A stretch of DNA of 42,562 bases from an uncultured bacterium (GTDB lineage: Bacteria > Actinomycetota > Actinomycetes > S36-B12 > CAIKAW01). The stretch covers positions 1 through 42,562 of the forward strand of contig CAIKAW010000033.1 in NCBI GenBank assembly GCA_903825575.1, given 5' to 3'. Shown one piece after another: positions 40,901 through 42,562 of this stretch; position 1 is the stretch's first letter, and each line of letters opens with the position of its first letter. Under the pieces are notes generated by a model that was not told the origin of the DNA, ran no database searches, and was given only the letters and a program-made list of their open reading frames with translations. Both the position numbers and the translations under genes were made by a program.

Positions 40901-42562
40901 ACGGTCACTGTAACGATTGGTGGCCCGGCCACAGTTAGTTCGGACATGTCAATCGTTGGCGACGGCCAGGCGGCGGATCTCACGTGGGATGCACCCGACA
41001 ACCTGATGGCCGCGATGTTCATCAATGGCAATCTTGCATGGAACACCAGCGTTGCCAGCATGGGCGCGGATTTTGGTGGGGCCGTTCCGTGGAGTTGGTT
41101 TAGCTACACTTCGGACCAAGTCGTGACGTGGCGGATCTACGCAATTGAATATGCCGGGAACGGAGGCGATCCAGTCGCCTTCGGCGACCCGTACCTATCC
41201 CAAGCCGAGGTGACCTTCACCGCCGCCGATCCGCTGACGGCGTCGAACTTCACGGTGTATGTGCCACAAGACACTGCGACGACAGTTGACGTCCTTGCTC
41301 ACGCCGCTGGCGGCTTTGCTCCATATGGAATCGACGATTGGGGTTCTGGCGAGCATGGCTGGGTAAACATCAGTGACGACGGTCAATCGCTTATCTACAC
41401 ACCCACCGACTCGGCCTACGCCGGGCCTGACTCCTTCCCTTATTGGGTGTGCGACGACAACGGCGACTGCACCGATGGCACCGTTACCGTCTATGTGGTG
41501 GGTGCGCCCACGGTTACGTCGATCGATCCGGCGGCTGGACCGCTCGCTGGTGGATCTACGGTCACGATCATTGGCACCGGGTTCTACCCGGGTTCGACCG
41601 TGTGGTTTGGGGAAACACGAGCGACCAGTGTCACGTGGATTAGCGACACTTCAATGACGGCGGTTGTACCGGCCGGTGCCGTGGGCCCTGTGAACGTTGT
41701 GGTTTCCAACCCTGACGCGCCGGTTGGTCAGCACGGCTCAACGCAGCTGCGGACGTTCACATATGTGGCTGCCGCTGACGCGCCGTCGAAGCCCACGGGT
41801 GTGGCCGGTGACCGTCAAGTGACTGTGTCGTGGCACCCGGGTGCAAGCGATGGTGGTTCGCCGGTGACGTATTACATCGTGACGGCGTCGCCCGGTGGCC
41901 GCCAGTGTTCAACCGGCGTAATGCCGCTGCTTGCTGGGGTTACCGAGCGGTCGGCCTCGCTGTCGCCACATACAGCGCTTGCTACTTCGTGTGTGGTGAC
42001 AGGTTTGACTAACGGTTTTGCGTACACATTCACGGTTCAGTCTTGGAACGATGTCAACTGGTCGGATCAGTCGGCCGCGTCGAATCCGATCACTCCGGTG
42101 GCGCCGGCTCCGGTGATCACCACCGCTGGTGTGGCGACCGGTGCGAAGTATGCGTCAGCCCCGAAGCTGACTTGTGTTGCCAAGGACAGCGCAGGAGCCG
42201 TGGCTAGTTGTGCGGTGACCACGAAGGTCGTGGGCCGTACTCCTGGTTGGAACACGTTCTCGTTCCGGATCGTGGCCAAGGACAAGCACGGGCACACGAC
42301 AGTGCGCACCGGCACCTATCGGGTGTCTCAGTACTACATCGAAGGTGTTGTGCCAGATAGCCGCGGGGTTTATCACCTCAAGTACGGCCACGCCTACCAG
42401 GTCGTTGCCGACACCGGTGCCACGAAGGCGCCTCGCTACTACTGGGCGACCCCAGCCGGTAAGGGTTGGGCCGCAAAGCCCTTCCTGTCTGGTGGCTTGT
42501 TGATCAAGGCCACTTCTACCAGCCCGTGGAAGCAGTTGATCCACATCCGGCCCTACGGCATG
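34925..42562 (+). CDS. Giant secreted IPT/FN3/cadherin-like multidomain protein (partial)
   Basis: 2546 codons without a stop; the 3' end lies beyond the window. A signal peptide (RTLKRTIALIASGGLLLTGF, cleavage near 35) is followed by a mosaic. IPT/TIG domains lie at about 38-125, 213-297, 877-960, 1170-1254, 1823-1906 and 2192-2281 (each with VTITGTGF-like and TFGGV motifs and ending in FTY). FN3 domains lie at 126-212, 685-782, 1467-1562 and 2282-2394. An Ig-like domain with CTV...AGTCILTA lies at 321-407. Six cadherin/Big-like repeats (TIDVLAHASGG ... YTPDAGYTG) lie at 414-505, 505-597, 597-680, 783-874, 1908-1999 and 2100-2190. A module is duplicated at 960-1169 and 1254-1466, and residues 1563-1822 are unassigned. 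Probably an adhesin or surface-layer-like protein; no anchor is seen yet. Confidence 0.93.
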   Translation, partial: MSITRTLKRTIALIASGGLLLTGFAAAAAPASASPGISITSITPSVGPMAGGTEVTITGTNFWNGLSVSFGGTDAPDVVSVSSHTTIVVNTPASIGGGLVDVVVTNPVAHAGTATSTGGFTYQTIPDPPTGVSATVGDGTADVSWTAPINNGGSDITGYDVSSVPAGCVLLATSSPAHCTGLTNGVSYTFVVVAVNAEGSSTGSDPSTAVVPDQTPVITSLDPSSGYQGNSVTITGTGFDPNATVSIGGIDATVTAQDSTSITFSVPLAFTCGWVGVTVTNPDGGLTDTSGSFTYLDDPSCGWTDPGAGGDPGNGGGGGPTVPQAITFDQPYDMTVGDPSQSLLVSSDSGLPVYVVPSDSSICTVDGSNAVTAVSAGTCILTANQDGDGTYIGAAAVPLSFNISDPSPAPSDSSTPLAAADFAVTVPMDTATTIDVLAHASGGIAPIQMNGWMPPSHGTVIYSEGGLTLQYTPDAGYTGVDSFQYLVHDGTSFVGGTVSINVVLPLTAYDFYPKVNQNTPTTIDVLSYADGGNGVGTYVIDGFGQGAHGAISLSTDGLSLLYTPDNGYAGSDSFTWTAGDGSSFATGTVHISVVIPLTAADFSVDAPQGTPTTIDVGAHVTGGNSPWIDDWNWGVHGMVGSGPSDWSLIYTSDAGYTGSDEFMYWVCDNLGCTTGLISVNVTAAQIPDAPTGVGGTAGNGSASVSWTTPSSNGSDITGYTVTAWQLVAGFPTATGLTCTATPPDTSCSVLGLTNGNDYTFTVIATNALGDSAASDPSSSVGPRAPLAAESFPVTVYEGVQASIDAMSHVSGGTGNYTLLDWDTSPHGTITISPNGQSLRYLPDAGFAGTDWITYYVDDGAHRVAAWITVTVSGTVAPSGLSIDTSYGTSLGGSSVTISGSNIGQNATVTFGGVVATSITFNQGDATITAVTPAGTPGLADVVVTNPGDLSDTLVGAFTYVLIPVLPDATVATYAELAWWAPSDNGWDWTYGGSASLANVPPGMSVGINYEHMAVTRPQIVLYGKPTTPGTYQVAWTLTDSNGKAMTVNVALTVHDLTIDNLTVSSDNNNPAPGDVVHITYQQDCPMPVSSAPWHMAEAWGPELWGNDYITPTMMISPDGLTVTDTETYTLASAGDFTFYSYGQLCGAQTNPATDGWWQSAYLTLHVLNPAPTVDSVDVATGPTLGGTSVTITGSGFQDGAAVTFDGVAATSVVWNSDTSITAVTPAGSAGAVDVVVTNYLGLPGTLVGAFTYYVVPLALPDPGLPKGIAGENYEHVLIPGGASDGWSWSYGGTASLTGLPAGLLVGNYFFGFYGYAPGLDIYGTPTETGTFELTWTVTDADGNTLAVQIPFTVVALSLANFSITSDNNNPKLGDVVNITYAENCPAPLSYVPWGYGVPGGLGGGFDWSYFGDGMTLSSDGLTLTDTVEYTLTNVGDYTFSMYAQLCGASHGPDSGQWRSDPLTLTVAANPPSAPSSIEAVAGNGSAMVTLGAPTNDGGSAVLDYTVTADPGGASCVATADGSTGVISCMIAGLDNGTAYTFQAYARNGSGNSDLTDPSNEVTPSCAGTLVSFPSGTDRFAMPDPVVAGQMYCIDFSQVGYIQGGRSISILKDWGWADNGGYGVIDLMNNYNPATKQLQWTVLGKPAKGGSTVVNDFVSLEYTWATPMINGKLAFEVLRTDGRWGYGDARPDPTIPTWNNLIATVQAFPSSVGIGVPVTRDMSITCSNPFDADTGISTLAMNVYDNGSNSILLGYVGSVGNTPGDFLSGTWSQNPDLTWTWNGTMTVTFTRASPNTPLQFGMWGGGSCAGGGVSLTPTGLTVLADPPTITSLDVTSGPGAGGSGVYITGTGFLYGDTTATFGGVSASGYVVSDALMWVQSPPGSGTVDVTVTNSDGQSGTLAAAYTYAPIPPVVADDFAANVWLGVPNRIEVIAHSSGGTGWALFVQSVSQGSQGTVTTDYDGLVWYTPGPDATGTDTFTYTVTDGAGDSDTATVTVTIGGPATVSSDMSIVGDGQAADLTWDAPDNLMAAMFINGNLAWNTSVASMGADFGGAVPWSWFSYTSDQVVTWRIYAIEYAGNGGDPVAFGDPYLSQAEVTFTAADPLTASNFTVYVPQDTATTVDVLAHAAGGFAPYGIDDWGSGEHGWVNISDDGQSLIYTPTDSAYAGPDSFPYWVCDDNGDCTDGTVTVYVVGAPTVTSIDPAAGPLAGGSTVTIIGTGFYPGSTVWFGETRATSVTWISDTSMTAVVPAGAVGPVNVVVSNPDAPVGQHGSTQLRTFTYVAAADAPSKPTGVAGDRQVTVSWHPGASDGGSPVTYYIVTASPGGRQCSTGVMPLLAGVTERSASLSPHTALATSCVVTGLTNGFAYTFTVQSWNDVNWSDQSAASNPITPVAPAPVITTAGVATGAKYASAPKLTCVAKDSAGAVASCAVTTKVVGRTPGWNTFSFRIVAKDKHGHTTVRTGTYRVSQYYIEGVVPDSRGVYHLKYGHAYQVVADTGATKAPRYYWATPAGKGWAAKPFLSGGLLIKATSTSPWKQLIHIRPYGM

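Overview
The window looks like chromosomal DNA from a GC-rich member of the Actinomycetia, probably an uncultivated or poorly studied lineage. The supporting signs are gene order and gene families. They include the actinobacterial 'helicase/secretion neighbourhood' (Ssd/CpaE-like, TadA, TadB, TadC, DUF4244 pilin, TadE-like and TadG-like proteins facing a DECH helicase), a K+-independent H+-pyrophosphatase, and topA-tmk-holB with a Lys/Ala-rich topoisomerase I tail. GTG and TTG starts, mycothiol-type arsenate reductase and leaderless TANNNT promoters fit too. No species call is possible from the sequence alone. No gene-free stretch exceeds 300 bases; the longest is the 271-base divergent region at 34654-34924.

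Layout. 1-1560 (minus): phage-holin-like DUF1469 protein, alpha/beta hydrolase, DUF309 protein (cut by the window edge), in an overlapping operon. 1714-4220 (minus): LytTR regulator followed by acetyl-CoA synthetase. 4235-6258 (plus): secreted polysaccharide-deacetylase-like protein and a degenerate Fic-like protein. 6255-7076 (minus): HAD-IB phosphatase. 7222-12191 (plus): Flp/Tad pilus operon, convergent with the MrfA-like helicase (11928-14240, minus). 14390-20251 and on to 21429 (plus): hppA, topA, tmk, holB. 21458-22156 (minus): unknown protein. 22194-25237 (plus): alpha/beta hydrolase, exported lipoprotein peptidase, SRPBCC protein. tRNA-Thr(CGT) at 25303 marks the end of what looks like conserved core synteny.

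From the tRNA onward the content is accessory. An arsenic locus (25498-30426) has arsR-arsD-arsA and a CtaA-like membrane protein on the minus strand, and arsC-aquaporin on the plus strand, with interlocked divergent promoters. No ArsB or Acr3 efflux pump is visible. Two copies of a palindromic repeat lie just 3' of arsA and of the membrane protein gene. A toxin-antitoxin-like pair follows (30471-31405); its XRE regulator is intact and has a palindromic operator, but its nucleotidyltransferase partner is truncated.

The right end holds the most striking locus. Two Tat-exported proteins (DUF1800 then DUF1501, overlapping ATGA) are transcribed away from a giant secreted protein that starts at 34925 and is still open at the window end, so at least 2546 residues. 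It is a mosaic of IPT/TIG, FN3 and cadherin/Ig-like domains, plus a duplicated ~200-residue module and a ~260-residue region I cannot assign. Its 5' leader can form two mutually exclusive hairpins, one of which would cover the ribosome-binding site. I regard this divergent DUF1800-DUF1501/giant-protein locus and the pump-less arsenic locus as the best candidates for new biology.
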